Assembly (NCBI GenBank): GCA_039105265.1
Contig: JAPFFF010000004.1
Coordinates: forward strand, 4,898,001-4,962,000
DNA length: 64,000 nt
Reading direction: 5' to 3'
From: Tritrichomonas musculus
Taxonomy: Eukaryota > Parabasalia > Tritrichomonadida > Tritrichomonadidae
In this document: positions 1 through 10,044 of the stretch, in pieces
Layout of the letters: each line of letters opens with the position of its first letter
Numbering within the stretch: the stretch's first letter is position 1
Program-made: the position numbers and the translations under genes
The notes under the pieces: generated by a model
Database searches by the model: none
What the model saw: only the letters and a program-made list of their open reading frames with translations
What the model was told of the DNA's origin: nothing

Positions 1-323
1 CTGAATTCAGGAAGAGAATAACATCTTATTAAGTTATTTTTAAGTGACGTATAGTCACAAATTTAAATTTATTTCGAGTTTTCATAATTGATAGATGGGA
101 AGCTCAAAGTGGTGCTATCAAAGATTTATATTAACATTGTGAAATTGCTTTTGTAGAATACATATTTTCCTAAATATAAAATCTGTTTTTAACGAAAATT
201 CCAGACTTGGGAGTTTATTTAATCAATTTCTACAAGGAACAATTACTGAAGAAGTAAATATGAATGCCTTAAAGGAAATGATACAATCAGTTAAAAGGGA
301 TAACAGATTCTTAACAAACCTGC
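1..323. other. AT-rich stretch, no gene seen
   Basis: No open frame of useful length or recognisable domain is visible. The stretch runs directly into the short doubtful open frame that follows and may be decayed coding DNA. Confidence 0.4.
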
Positions 324-629
324 ATGACGAAATTAACTCATGTGAGTTTATCAATATTTATACTAAGAAATCAAGATGGGCTTTTTGGTAATGTAAAGGA
401 AAGAACAAAACATGAAATCGTGTATTTTAGCGAATTAACTGAAATCATAAATGATTTTTCTTTTTCTGGAGCAATGATTTCAATAATACCATCAATATAT
501 TTGTCACAATGTCATGAAAATCCTATGACAAGAGGATATAAAGGTAAAAATGTCAAAAATAAAAAAATGGATTTCTGTTACACTAACTTAAATGCAAACT
601 TTTTTAAATCCAGTTTTCAAAATATATAA
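324..629 (+). CDS. Short open frame of unknown function, possibly a gene relic
   Basis: A 101-residue frame begins with a true ATG. I do not recognise its product. It is hydrophobic in its first third and middle and lysine-rich towards the end, with no signal peptide or domain that I can name. A second short coding-like stretch lies just downstream in another frame (about 720-860). The area is better read as a decayed gene than as a working small protein. It is neither repeated nor paralogous to anything else in the window that I can see. Confidence 0.25.
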   Translation: MTKLTHVSLSIFILRNQDGLFGNVKERTKHEIVYFSELTEIINDFSFSGAMISIIPSIYLSQCHENPMTRGYKGKNVKNKKMDFCYTNLNANFFKSSFQNI

Positions 630-1119
630 GAACAAATCAAAATATTATTTCAAAATTTACATTCAATTCAAACAGGTGATTTTAATAGATTACAGTTAAC
701 GAGACAAAAGAAACAAAAATAAATTCAGCACCAAAAGTGAAATGTTATAATGAAAAAGGTAGTGTATTTCCAGGGCCACCAAAAACAACTAAATCATTAA
801 ATCATCATGATTCACTTAATTATTCTATGGTTGTCAGGAGTAATAACATTTAATAAGTATTTATTGATTATTTTTGATTGTTGGTCGACAACATTTGAAA
901 GCTTATTAATATGTTCTTCAAGTATTTTTTTATTTTTTTTTTGTTCAATTGATTTATTAATTCATTGAGTTTATTAAATGATTCTTTTATTATGATATAT
1001 CTGCTTTGATGTTGTCGTTTTCAAGTGATTTAATGATCAAATTCCCAAATTTCTTCAAATAATGTCTCGGTTCATTCGTTTACAGTCTGCGTAATATCTT
1101 AACATTTCCTCTCAAAAAG
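630..1119. other. AT-rich stretch with a coding-like scrap
   Basis: Around 720-860 the plus strand reads for about 45 codons with a proline/lysine-rich flavour (NEKGSVFPGPPKTTKS), which suggests a gene remnant. Nothing else is seen apart from T-rich tracts near 925. Confidence 0.3.
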
Positions 1120-1347
1120 TTAATCATCGATGAATTGATCGATTTCAAGAAGTTGACCTTTATCAGTTTCAATGTCTTCGTCATCAAATAAAGATTTCAT
1201 TTCTAGATAGTAAAAATAAAATAAGCTTGATTTTGTATCTTCTAAATCAGATTCCATTACCAATGTTTCATGCGCTTTTTGAAAATCATCTCTTGATTTC
1301 TCTAAAATAAGTAACATCGAGCCCCAGGAGCCTTCAAAAAGCTCCAA
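1120..1347 (-). CDS. Small acidic open frame, unknown
   Basis: This 75-residue frame is acidic and helix-prone, with no domain that I recognise. Asp and Glu are concentrated in the second half (DDEDIETDKG). It lies alone among AT-rich DNA. It could be a relic of a longer coiled-coil protein or chance. There is no support for function beyond an open frame with fairly normal amino-acid composition. Confidence 0.2.
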   Translation of the reverse strand: MELFEGSWGSMLLILEKSRDDFQKAHETLVMESDLEDTKSSLFYFYYLEMKSLFDDEDIETDKGQLLEIDQFIDD

Positions 1348-1985
1348 TCACCTCGTTCATCCTAAAAGTTCATAACAAAATAATTCTAAACTAAAAATTT
1401 TATTGTCTCGTTATCAACATTATTTGAGTACAAAAAAATGAATCTATTTTTTTTTAGTTGTATATAAACTAAGTTTTTTAATTTGTCCCTTCTTATCGTC
1501 CTCTCAAATTTGAATAAAGCTAAATATTTTTTTTAAGTTATAATGGCATGATTACTTTCATTCATCTCAGGTTGAGGCTCCCGTTATTACCTTAACCAAT
1601 TGGGCTTAGCCCTCAAAGACTCCCAAAGCTATTTAAAATGCTTTTTTCCTGAATAAATAACTTTTTTATATTCTTTTTTTTTATTTTCATCTTCTCAAAA
1701 TTGAAAGATATGGTATTTTTAATAAAATAATTTGTCCCTACTTATCGTTCTACTTTCTGAAGACTCATAGAAAATTTGAATTAAAACTCTCAATTTTTTT
1801 GTGAATAAGGTAATAATTAAAAAACTTAGTTTATGAATGGCATGATTTTTTAACGTCACTCAAGTCCATTGAAAAAAACACTCCCATTCATTGAATCGAG
1901 CAGTTGTTTTATGCCCAAGATCTAAAAAAAAAAGTAATGTTTTACCAGTCACTCAATCTAGCTGAATATTTTTTTTTATTTTGAA
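1348..1985. other. AT-rich intergenic DNA
   Basis: No coding signal. Short imperfect repeats are visible (tttgtccctacttatcgt-like strings near 1485 and 1732), which may mark an old small duplication. Confidence 0.4.
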
Positions 1986-2545
1986 GTCATTTTATTTACA
2001 AACTGTACGCTTATCAGTTGATAAGCAAATCTTTCAAATTTACTGATCAATTCTTGTGTTGTGATAAATTCTACTGTTTCAATAGTGATAGAGGAATTTC
2101 ATACATTGTATAATGTTAATTGTCCAAACTCCATATTTGCTGATCCTAAGTACTTAAATCTCATATGATTTCGGTCATCCATTGATAATTCGAATTTATT
2201 AGTATCTGGTCTGTCTGCTTCGATGAGACCAAATTTTGCTAAATCATCTTTTGAATAATAATTTGACAAAACATTATTTGTTGCTAGAGTAATTCTTTCA
2301 TCCAGAATTGCCGACGAGATTTCACAAGAATTAAATCAATTATCATCACAAATAAATACTGCACAAGTTTTCACATCCCATTCTATCTACATTGTTCCAG
2401 TATATTCAGATTTTCTATAGACAAAATCACCATTAATCCAAGCTGTTTCTACAATTTTTGATTTTTCAATAATTTGATTTTTCAATAGTTTTTCTTTGAT
2501 ACTAATCACATTAACTCTAAGTTTATTTGAAAAAATTGATCAACG
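1986..2545 (-). pseudogene. Decayed gene of unknown family
   Basis: The minus strand reads with protein-like composition for most of this stretch. Segments resemble a folded soluble protein (for example IVETAWINGDFVYRKSEY and ERITLATNNVLSNYYSKDDL), but it is no longer continuously open. I do not recognise the family. It lies just before the helicase-like gene on the opposite strand and could be part of the same foreign insert or an unrelated relic. Confidence 0.35.
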
Positions 2546-2877
2546 GCGTCAGTAGTAATGTTAAGGGTGGCTCCGAGCTAAAGCTCTCCGCTACACGCTT
2601 CGCTCCTTAACAGATATACCATATAGCTATGGCACATTCTACTATATAAGGTCGTCCATTTGTGCCGTCCATAGCGTTATGTCCATATTATGATTTACAT
2701 GAAAATAAGCTCAAATAAGCAATTATAGCTCTAAATTAACATGATGGAGTACATCCAATGAACTATCCAGGCATCCAATAGATCAATAATTATGTTAATA
2801 ATAATATTAATTGAAACAGTCCGCTTATAAATATAGATGATTTAATATGTTATAGCTACCAAAACATATAACATTAG

Positions 2878-2973
2878 ATGTAAATGATTTCTAGATTGAA
2901 TTAAATGGGAACAATCCGGCTATCGATTAAATGTAAATGATCTCTAGATTGAATTAAATGGAAACAAGTCCAG
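2878..2973 (+). repeat. Two direct repeats of about 45 bp upstream of the helicase-like gene
   Basis: The block containing gattgaattaaatgg occurs at about 2878-2922 and again at 2929-2973 with a few differences. Related shorter pieces, such as aattgaaacagtccgct, lie a little further upstream near 2810. The repeats end about 35 bases before the start codon of the helicase-like gene, where promoter or iteron elements would sit. Their role is unknown. Confidence 0.6.
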
Positions 2974-3009
2974 TTGTCCCAAAATATATATTTTTTAATT
3001 TTGTCCCAA

Positions 3010-4182
3010 ATGTCCCAATATCTCGAATCCACTTTGTTTGACACCATTCCAGTATCTACTTATAAGATATCGATTACTAAGCAAGATATTACTCATGAAA
3101 TAGTATTCGATACATGCAAATTTATATTAGATGCGCCAATTGGATCTGGTAAGTCGACAGCATTGATGAATCATATTAAAGACAGCAAAGATAATAATTA
3201 TATAATTATTGTTCCCACTACCAATATTGCTGTTGATTTCTATAATGCAGTTGGTTATAGTGAAGACTCTGTTAAGTTATGCACTAATAATGGCGCATTT
3301 AAAGACATTAAGTTAGCATTTGATAATAATGTTCGAGTGATCATCACTACATATCACACAGCATCTAGATGTTTAGGTAGTATAATTGAGTTTACACATG
3401 AAAATCTACTTAATAAATATCATTTGTTTATCGATGAAGCTCACTTATTGTTATTACATCCTGCATTAATAGAGATGACGCGAGAATTTAATTATGTTGG
3501 ACTTATTACAGCCACCCCCAGTGAATTAAAGCACCTGTCTGTGTTTAAAGATTATGTTACTATAAGTCCAGTAATAAGTACTCACTATCATAGAAAGTTA
3601 TATATTAATAAGTTGACTAATTTATCATTACAGTATCATGAAATAATTGAATTAGTTAAGACTAATATAAATGACTTTAATGCGATTATTATTAAGATTG
3701 AGGATAAGCATGAAGGCCGATCATTGAAAGAATTGCTTGTTAAAGAGAATATTGATGCATTATTGTATAATGGAGATAATAAAGAGACTGAGTTGATTAA
3801 TGGCAGATTTGTTGATAAATCGAATGGTGATCCAATAATGAATAAGGTTGTTGTATGCACTAGTACGATACAAGCTGGACAGTCTATTAATGATAATGTA
3901 TTACAAATCTTCATACAGACACCCTTAGACAATTATTCCTCAGTTGAGCAGTTTATTGGTCGAAATAGATCTAGTAATAGTATCACCTACTTATTCCTTA
4001 ATATTGATGGTGTAGTTAATAAATCGATAAGTAATAATCTAGCAGACAGATACTATAATAGATTGCATGATACCAGAGTTAAAGCATGGCGTAATACAAA
4101 TATAGATAAATGGATGAGAATATTAAATAAGCATGGGGAAATTATATTAAGCGATACACTATTAAATAAGATTAATTATTAA
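3010..4182 (+). CDS. SF2 DEAD/DEAH-like helicase, possibly of the origin-binding-protein type
   Basis: The protein is about 390 residues from the first ATG (3010). The frame is open 12 codons further upstream but without an ATG. It shows a Walker A motif (APIGSGKST) about 45 residues in, a Walker B/DEAH-type box (LFIDEAHLL), motif III (TATP), and a C-terminal motif VI-like QFIGRNRSS. This is the order of a two-RecA-fold SF2 helicase. The style of motif I followed by ALMNHI resembles herpesvirus-type origin-binding helicases and relatives in large DNA viruses and mobile elements, but that closer assignment is inference. The gene looks intact and has no accessory domains. It sits between direct repeats and a perfect 49-bp inverted repeat that starts at its last codons, so the whole may be a mobile or virus-derived unit. 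It could instead be a divergent host helicase. Confidence 0.75.
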   Translation: MSQYLESTLFDTIPVSTYKISITKQDITHEIVFDTCKFILDAPIGSGKSTALMNHIKDSKDNNYIIIVPTTNIAVDFYNAVGYSEDSVKLCTNNGAFKDIKLAFDNNVRVIITTYHTASRCLGSIIEFTHENLLNKYHLFIDEAHLLLLHPALIEMTREFNYVGLITATPSELKHLSVFKDYVTISPVISTHYHRKLYINKLTNLSLQYHEIIELVKTNINDFNAIIIKIEDKHEGRSLKELLVKENIDALLYNGDNKETELINGRFVDKSNGDPIMNKVVVCTSTIQAGQSINDNVLQIFIQTPLDNYSSVEQFIGRNRSSNSITYLFLNIDGVVNKSISNNLADRYYNRLHDTRVKAWRNTNIDKWMRILNKHGEIILSDTLLNKINY

Positions 4183-4309
4183 GATGACAATGAAAATAAG
4201 CCAATTGAATTTAATAATGAATTATTAAGATCTTTACCATTATACATATTTTCATTATACAATTCATTATTAAATTCAATTGGCTTATTTTCATTGTCAT
4301 CTTAATAAT
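4175..4309. repeat. Perfect 49-bp inverted repeat at the 3' end of the helicase-like gene
   Basis: The arms 4175-4223 and 4261-4309 are perfect reverse complements, with a 37-base spacer. The left arm begins within the last codons of the helicase-like gene, so its mRNA would end in a very strong hairpin. It could protect or terminate the transcript, or be one terminus of a foldback element. Confidence 0.85.
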
Positions 4310-4680
4310 CAACGACGTCGTTGATTTAAAATTAAATTATCATTTCTGTAACATATATATATTTGGTATTTATATAGATATGATAATGATATTTACTATT
4401 TTTTTCAAAATAATAATACTTTATTAAATCATACCAAATATAAATTGAATCGATAAAGTTTTTTTTCAGAAAAAGTTGTCTCTCAAAAAAATTCAACTTT
4501 TCAATAAGCATAACGTCAACTTAATTCATGGATTCAACATTATTTCAACGTTAACGTGTCGTTATGACCAAATTGAAACGGTTATAATCAATGGCCTTAA
4601 TGTCGTTGACGTTGACATTCATTTCAACGATATAACATTTTTGTTCAACGATTTTAACGTCAACGTTGGCCAATCCTGTT
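4309..4680. repeat. Cluster of CAACG/CGTTG motifs
   Basis: A 16-bp palindrome (tcaacgacgtcgttga) is followed within 370 bases by many copies of TCAACG, AACGTCAAC and their complements. This is unusual in DNA this poor in C and G. A 74-codon open frame through it (4476-4700) starts with TTG and is probably just a consequence of the repeats. Confidence 0.5.
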
Positions 4681-4954
4681 TGAATTATCTTTTAAAATAG
4701 ATCTTGTTGAAAAAATATATAACAAAAATTACCTAAATGTGTTTATTATTAATAAAAGCATTAAATAATTTTATTCTATTACAATGAAACAGAAAAATTC
4801 AATTCTTGACAATACCAGTTATATTAAGCCGATGAAAGAAGATGAAAATTGACCTACAACAATCAGGTCAATTCTTTTCAAAAAAACAAGACACATGTAA
4901 ATTTTTCAAAAAAACAAGACACATTTTGAATTTTCAAATTTTCTCGAAGAATCT

Positions 4955-7900
4955 ATGATGAGTTACTATCTTGAAAAATTTCAAAGTGCGTATAATGATC
5001 ATAAAATAGAGATGAGGAGTAAATCTTTAGATGAAATCTATCAAAAATTCAAAATACATTTTATTAGGAAAATTGACGATACTTACATGATCAACGATAT
5101 AAAGAATGAAATCAAAATCATTATATTTAACATAATAAGATTTTCAGAAGAAGATTATGCAATTTTCTGCTTTGAACAAACAATAATCATCATATCAAAA
5201 TCAAATTTTCCTTTTCTTGAAAAGTTCTTTGAAAATCATAAGGATTCAAAAGTTGTCTCAATATCAAATGATAATTCAAATTTGCAAACTATTTATTTTA
5301 ACATCGATGAAAAAGAATCTCGTGAAATGATTGATATTTATTCAATGATTTATAGCAATGAAAAGGGGCGATTTTTTAGTTATTTTAAAATTAAAAAACC
5401 ACAAAATGAGATGATTAAAAAAATTATATTCAAATTTCTACCAAGCATTTTGAGTTTTATTGTCAGAAAAAGTTATAGCAAAATCAACAAAAACAATTTT
5501 TCTAATTCTAATGAAGAAAAAAATCAAGAAACAAAAGAAATTGAACTCAATTATAATAATTACATAGTGATTAAAAATTTAGGAACTTCAAATTCTTTAA
5601 TTGAATTGATTTGTCACCTTGAATTTGAACAATTATTTATAATGAAAGCATTTGATTATACTGAACAAAAAAAATTGTTTGAGAGAGAAAACAGAAATTA
5701 TGAAATGATTCATTTCTATTTAATTCCCAAATTTTATGGAATCGGAATAGTTGGTAAAGAAAAACGATTGCTCATTGAATATATCAAAGGAAGTTCACTA
5801 GACCAAATCAAAGAAATGGATTTAAATATTGAAGAAAAAATTTCAATTATTTATGATCTTCTCCGAATCATTCAATATCTTCATACAAATAAATTTATTT
5901 ATAGAGACTTAAAGCCAAACAACTTCATCATCAAAAACAAAAGACTTTTTCTCATTGATTTTGATCGTATGCTTACTGCAGATGATGAGCAAATCACTAA
6001 CAATTTTGATTCTATATATTGTGCACCTGAAATTAAAGAAGGAATTAAGTATTCATATGAAGTTGATATTTATTCGCTTGGAATGATCATATATTATATT
6101 ATAATGGAGAGAAAAGTGCAAGATGATTATCAAACAAGAAATGCTTTTGATGATTTTGGAGATGAATTAGCTGAATTGGCTAAAATATGTAAAAGATGTA
6201 TCAATATCGATAGATCAAAACGGCCAAAAATCAACGAAATAATTGACATTTTTATAGAACATTATTCTCTATCAAAAAACAAACAAAATGCCAATCAGAA
6301 TCTAATATTAGAAGGGAATGATTCCACTTCACAAACAAAGAAAAATGATAAAATGCTTGAACACTATTATTTTATGAATAAAGATTATCTAAAAACACTA
6401 TTTGATGATGAATCTATTCATGGAGAATGCGCAGATGAAGAAAGAGATATTGATAAAGCAATTCGTTTTTATAAAATTACTGCAAAACGAAATGATACTA
6501 TTGCACAATACAATCTTGGAGTTATTTATTACAGAGGAAAAGAGGTTGAACGTAATATAGACCAATCAATTTATTATTTTACACTTGCTGCTAATCAAAA
6601 TTATCCAAAAGCACAATTCAGTCTTGGTGTTATTTATTATGATGGCAAATACATCCAACCTGATATTGACAAAGCACTTTATTATTGTTCACTTGCTGCT
6701 AATCAAGATTATCCAGAAGCGCAATTTAATCTTGGAATTTTTTATTCTGAAGGCGAGTATATCCAACCTGATATTGACAAAGCAATTCATTATTTTACAC
6801 TTGCTTCTAATCAAAATTATTCAGAAGCCCAATTCAAACTTGGAGTTATTTATTATGATGGTCAATATATTCAACAAGATATTGACAAAGCAATTCATTA
6901 TTTTACACTAGCTGCAGATCAAGGTCATTCAAATGCACAATTTAATCTTGGGCTAATTTATAAAACAGGTAAATATATTGAACAAGATATTGACAAAGCA
7001 ATTCATTATTATACACTTGCTGCTAATCAAAATAATCAAAAAGCACAATGCAATCTTGGTGCAATTTATAATAACGGTAAATACATTCAACAAGATATTG
7101 ACAAAGCAATTTATTATTATACACTTGCTGCTAATCAAAATAATCCACTGGCACTAAACAATCTTGGAATTATTTATTACGAAGGTAAATATATTGAACA
7201 AGATATTGACAAAGCAATTCATTATTTTACACTAGCTGCTGATCAAGGTCATTCGGATGCACAATTTTATCTTGGAGTTTTTTATTATGATTGTAAATAT
7301 ATTCAACAAGATATTGACAAAGCAATTCATTATTTTTCACTAGCTGCTAATCAAGGCCATTCAAATGCACAATTCTATCTTGGATTAATTTTTGATAGAA
7401 GCGACTCTACTCATAACGATATCAGTAAAGCCATTCATTATTATTCACTTGCTGCTGATCAAAATAATCCAAATGCACAATTCAATCTTGGATTAGTTTA
7501 TGATAGAAGTGACAATACTCATAAGTACATCAGTGATATCATTCATTATTATTCTCGTGCTGCTGATCAAAATATTCCAAATGCACAATTCAATCTTGGA
7601 TTAATTTATGAAGAAGGAAAATATGTTGAACGAAATATAAACAAAGCAATTTATTATTATTCACTCGCTTCTAATCAAAATTATTCAAATGCACAATTTA
7701 ATCTTGGTGTTATTTATTATGAAGGAAAATATATTCAACCTGATATTTACAAGGCCATTTATTATTTTTCACTTGCTGCTAATAATAATTATCCTGAGGC
7801 ACTAATTATTCTTGGAGTTATTTATTATGAAAACAAATATATTCTACCTGATATTAATAAAGCAATTTATTATTTCTCACTTGCTGCTGAATATAATTAT

Positions 7901-8989
7901 CCTGAGGCAATAAATAATCTTGGTGCAATTTATTATGAAGGCAAATACATTCAACGTGACATTAACAAGGCAATTTATTATTTTTCACTCGCTGCTAATC
8001 AAAATGATACAGAAGCACAACTCAATCTTGGAACCATTTATTATGAAGGCAAATATATTCAACCTGATATTAACAAAGCAATTTATTATTTTTTACTAGC
8101 TGCTAAAAAAAATGAATCAAAAGCACAATTCAATCTTGGATTAATTTATGAAGAAGGTGAAGATATAAACAATGCAATTTATTATTATTCACTCGCTGCT
8201 TATAATAATCATCGGGAAGCCCAATTCATTCTTGGTATGTTTTATTATGATGGAATACAAATTGAACAAAACATTAACAAAGCAATTCGTTATTTTTCTC
8301 TTTCTGCAAGAAATGGATGTATTGAATCACATTTTGCACTTGGTGTCATTTATTCACAAAGTATTTATGTCAAAAGAGACTTGGAAGAAGCTATTCATCA
8401 TTATAACCTTGGATCAAACAATAATGATATATGCTCTAAACACAATCTTGGAATCATTTACAAATATTATGAATATAAAAAGAATCCAATTGAATATTTT
8501 GAAGAAGTTATAAATAAATATGAAGATCAAGTATCAATGTACAATCTGGGACACATTTATTTTTATGGTGAAAAAGTCAACATGAACCTTGACAAATCCA
8601 TTGAATTATTAATAAAATCATCAATAAAAGGTTTTAATGTTGCGAAAAATGTATTGGCTTTAGCTATCATCAAGAAAATATCAATAACAAAAATCACCAA
8701 AGAATCAATTGAAGAAGAAATAAAAAAATATAATAATGATAATGATGATGAGTTTAACAAATTATCACTAGAAATATTTGAAATGATTCAAAAGTTTAAT
8801 TTGGCAAATGACACTTTTTATGCCTCTTATTATTCAAAATATCAAGATATTGATTATGCTTATGACATTCAAAGGAAGCCAATTATAGCTAAAAAATTTT
8901 TGTTTGGACAAGAACAAAAACCTGATAAAAACAGAAATTTGATAGACATTAATGATTATTTTTATGAAGGATTTGGCATTAAAATATAA
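4955..8989 (+). CDS. Protein kinase with about 20 Sel1 repeats
   Basis: The 1344-residue protein has three parts. Residues 1-200 are an N-terminal region I do not recognise. Residues about 205-435 form a protein kinase domain. Residues about 510-1220 are about 20 Sel1-like (TPR-like) repeats of 36 residues with the core A-Q-F-N-L-G-x-I-Y-Y-x-G. The kinase domain has a weak glycine loop (LGTSNS), the beta-3 lysine in FIMKAF near residue 231, a catalytic loop YRDLKPNN, DFD instead of DFG, APE and VDIYSLG. The catalytic Asp and Asn are present, so activity is possible, but H in HRD and G in DFG are replaced. Sel1 solenoids bind partner proteins, so a scaffolded signalling kinase is likely. The repeats are regular, suggesting expansion by internal duplication. 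Such kinase-Sel1 fusions are typical of large trichomonad families. Confidence 0.9.
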   Translation: MMSYYLEKFQSAYNDHKIEMRSKSLDEIYQKFKIHFIRKIDDTYMINDIKNEIKIIIFNIIRFSEEDYAIFCFEQTIIIISKSNFPFLEKFFENHKDSKVVSISNDNSNLQTIYFNIDEKESREMIDIYSMIYSNEKGRFFSYFKIKKPQNEMIKKIIFKFLPSILSFIVRKSYSKINKNNFSNSNEEKNQETKEIELNYNNYIVIKNLGTSNSLIELICHLEFEQLFIMKAFDYTEQKKLFERENRNYEMIHFYLIPKFYGIGIVGKEKRLLIEYIKGSSLDQIKEMDLNIEEKISIIYDLLRIIQYLHTNKFIYRDLKPNNFIIKNKRLFLIDFDRMLTADDEQITNNFDSIYCAPEIKEGIKYSYEVDIYSLGMIIYYIIMERKVQDDYQTRNAFDDFGDELAELAKICKRCINIDRSKRPKINEIIDIFIEHYSLSKNKQNANQNLILEGNDSTSQTKKNDKMLEHYYFMNKDYLKTLFDDESIHGECADEERDIDKAIRFYKITAKRNDTIAQYNLGVIYYRGKEVERNIDQSIYYFTLAANQNYPKAQFSLGVIYYDGKYIQPDIDKALYYCSLAANQDYPEAQFNLGIFYSEGEYIQPDIDKAIHYFTLASNQNYSEAQFKLGVIYYDGQYIQQDIDKAIHYFTLAADQGHSNAQFNLGLIYKTGKYIEQDIDKAIHYYTLAANQNNQKAQCNLGAIYNNGKYIQQDIDKAIYYYTLAANQNNPLALNNLGIIYYEGKYIEQDIDKAIHYFTLAADQGHSDAQFYLGVFYYDCKYIQQDIDKAIHYFSLAANQGHSNAQFYLGLIFDRSDSTHNDISKAIHYYSLAADQNNPNAQFNLGLVYDRSDNTHKYISDIIHYYSRAADQNIPNAQFNLGLIYEEGKYVERNINKAIYYYSLASNQNYSNAQFNLGVIYYEGKYIQPDIYKAIYYFSLAANNNYPEALIILGVIYYENKYILPDINKAIYYFSLAAEYNYPEAINNLGAIYYEGKYIQRDINKAIYYFSLAANQNDTEAQLNLGTIYYEGKYIQPDINKAIYYFLLAAKKNESKAQFNLGLIYEEGEDINNAIYYYSLAAYNNHREAQFILGMFYYDGIQIEQNINKAIRYFSLSARNGCIESHFALGVIYSQSIYVKRDLEEAIHHYNLGSNNNDICSKHNLGIIYKYYEYKKNPIEYFEEVINKYEDQVSMYNLGHIYFYGEKVNMNLDKSIELLIKSSIKGFNVAKNVLALAIIKKISITKITKESIEEEIKKYNNDNDDEFNKLSLEIFEMIQKFNLANDTFYASYYSKYQDIDYAYDIQRKPIIAKKFLFGQEQKPDKNRNLIDINDYFYEGFGIKI

Positions 8990-9022
8990 ATTTAAAAGGA
9001 ATATCATTCAAAATTAATATTT

Positions 9023-9361
9023 TTATGAATGAATTTGATTCAATTCTTTAAGAACTTCTTTACAATCGCATAGCGGTGTTTGAAAAACAAGATTGTCTTC
9101 AAGATATTGAATCAGTTCTGCATTTCCACTTTGAATCGCATTGAAACAAATCGGCGAATTCAGTTTAACTCCTTGTATTTCCATATATTTGATGATCAAA
9201 AGGCGACTTGTTTCAAAAATTGATTTTTCTAGCGAGAGATTTGTTTGCTCAACAAATATGATAAATTCTTTAATTTGGTTGAATCGAATTAGCTGACATA
9301 AATAATCATTTTCTCCTTCTTGTAGTTTCTCATAGAAGTGTTCTTGAACTTCGTTATTCAT
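9023..9361 (-). pseudogene. DUF3447-type ankyrin protein fragment
   Basis: The 112-residue frame contains the pattern LCQLIRFNQIKEFIIFV, then IFETSRLLIIKYMEIQGVKLNSP and NAIQSGNAELIQYLEDN. This matches the DUF3447 region found at the N-terminus of many trichomonad ankyrin proteins. It ends soon after, without the ankyrin repeats that normally follow, so the gene is a fragment. The overlapping upstream frame (9358-9546) holds the preceding N-terminal part in another phase. Confidence 0.6.
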
Positions 9362-9546
9362 CTTTTCAATAAATTTATCGTCTTTTTAAATTTTGTTCTT
9401 GCTGCGGTATTTTCAAATGATTTCTTTTGAAAGGAACGTTTTGATTTCTGGTAGAAGATAATCACAAATGTTCTTTTTGGCATATTTATCTTCCATAAAA
9501 ATGTATTCATCACTTTTTCTTCAATAAGAAACAGAACAATTCTCAT
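9358..9546 (-). pseudogene. N-terminal part of a DUF3447 protein relic
   Basis: The 62-residue frame starts with ATG and overlaps the DUF3447 fragment by four bases in a different phase. Its LFLIEEKVMNTFLWK segment resembles the helical region that precedes LCQLIR in this family. A frameshift between the two frames is the simplest explanation, making this one broken host gene. Confidence 0.45.
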
Positions 9547-9785
9547 GTTATATCAGAAAATTTCGAAAATTTCAGAATTTGTGAAATATTTTTAGATTTC
9601 TCCCACTTTTTGAACTTCTTATATATATATTAACAATGGAAAGTCATAACTATATCAGAAATTGATTTTTAATGATACTATAATTGAATATGTATTCATT
9701 TAAAAACTGCTCAAAATAAAAGATAAAATAGAAAATAATTAATAATTAATATTTTACTATTTGAAATCATTTTTTGTTACTTTCA

Positions 9786-9986
9786 TTATTTGTGTTGCTT
9801 GCCAAGTCTTCCTTTTTGCTTTGTAAATTCAACCTGCTGCTCTGTATTTTGTTCAAGCATTAATTTCATTTGGTTATCAAAATCATTTTTCTGGTTTTCA
9901 AATTCTATTTGCCGGCTTTCCAGTTTTTCTTCAATTTCTAATAGCACATGGCAAAAGTGTATCTTCTCCATTTTTATCATTATCAA
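9786..9986 (-). pseudogene. Coiled-coil scrap
   Basis: The 66-residue frame is rich in Glu, Gln and Lys with heptad-like spacing (EEKLESRQIEFENQKNDF), so a coiled coil is likely. It lies between two ankyrin-family fragments on the same strand and may be the 5' end of the DUF3447 gene or a remnant of another gene. Confidence 0.3.
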
Positions 9987-10044
9987 TTATTTTTGCATTT
10001 ACATCTATTTGTGGAAAATTTTAATAGAAGTTCAACAATTTCTA

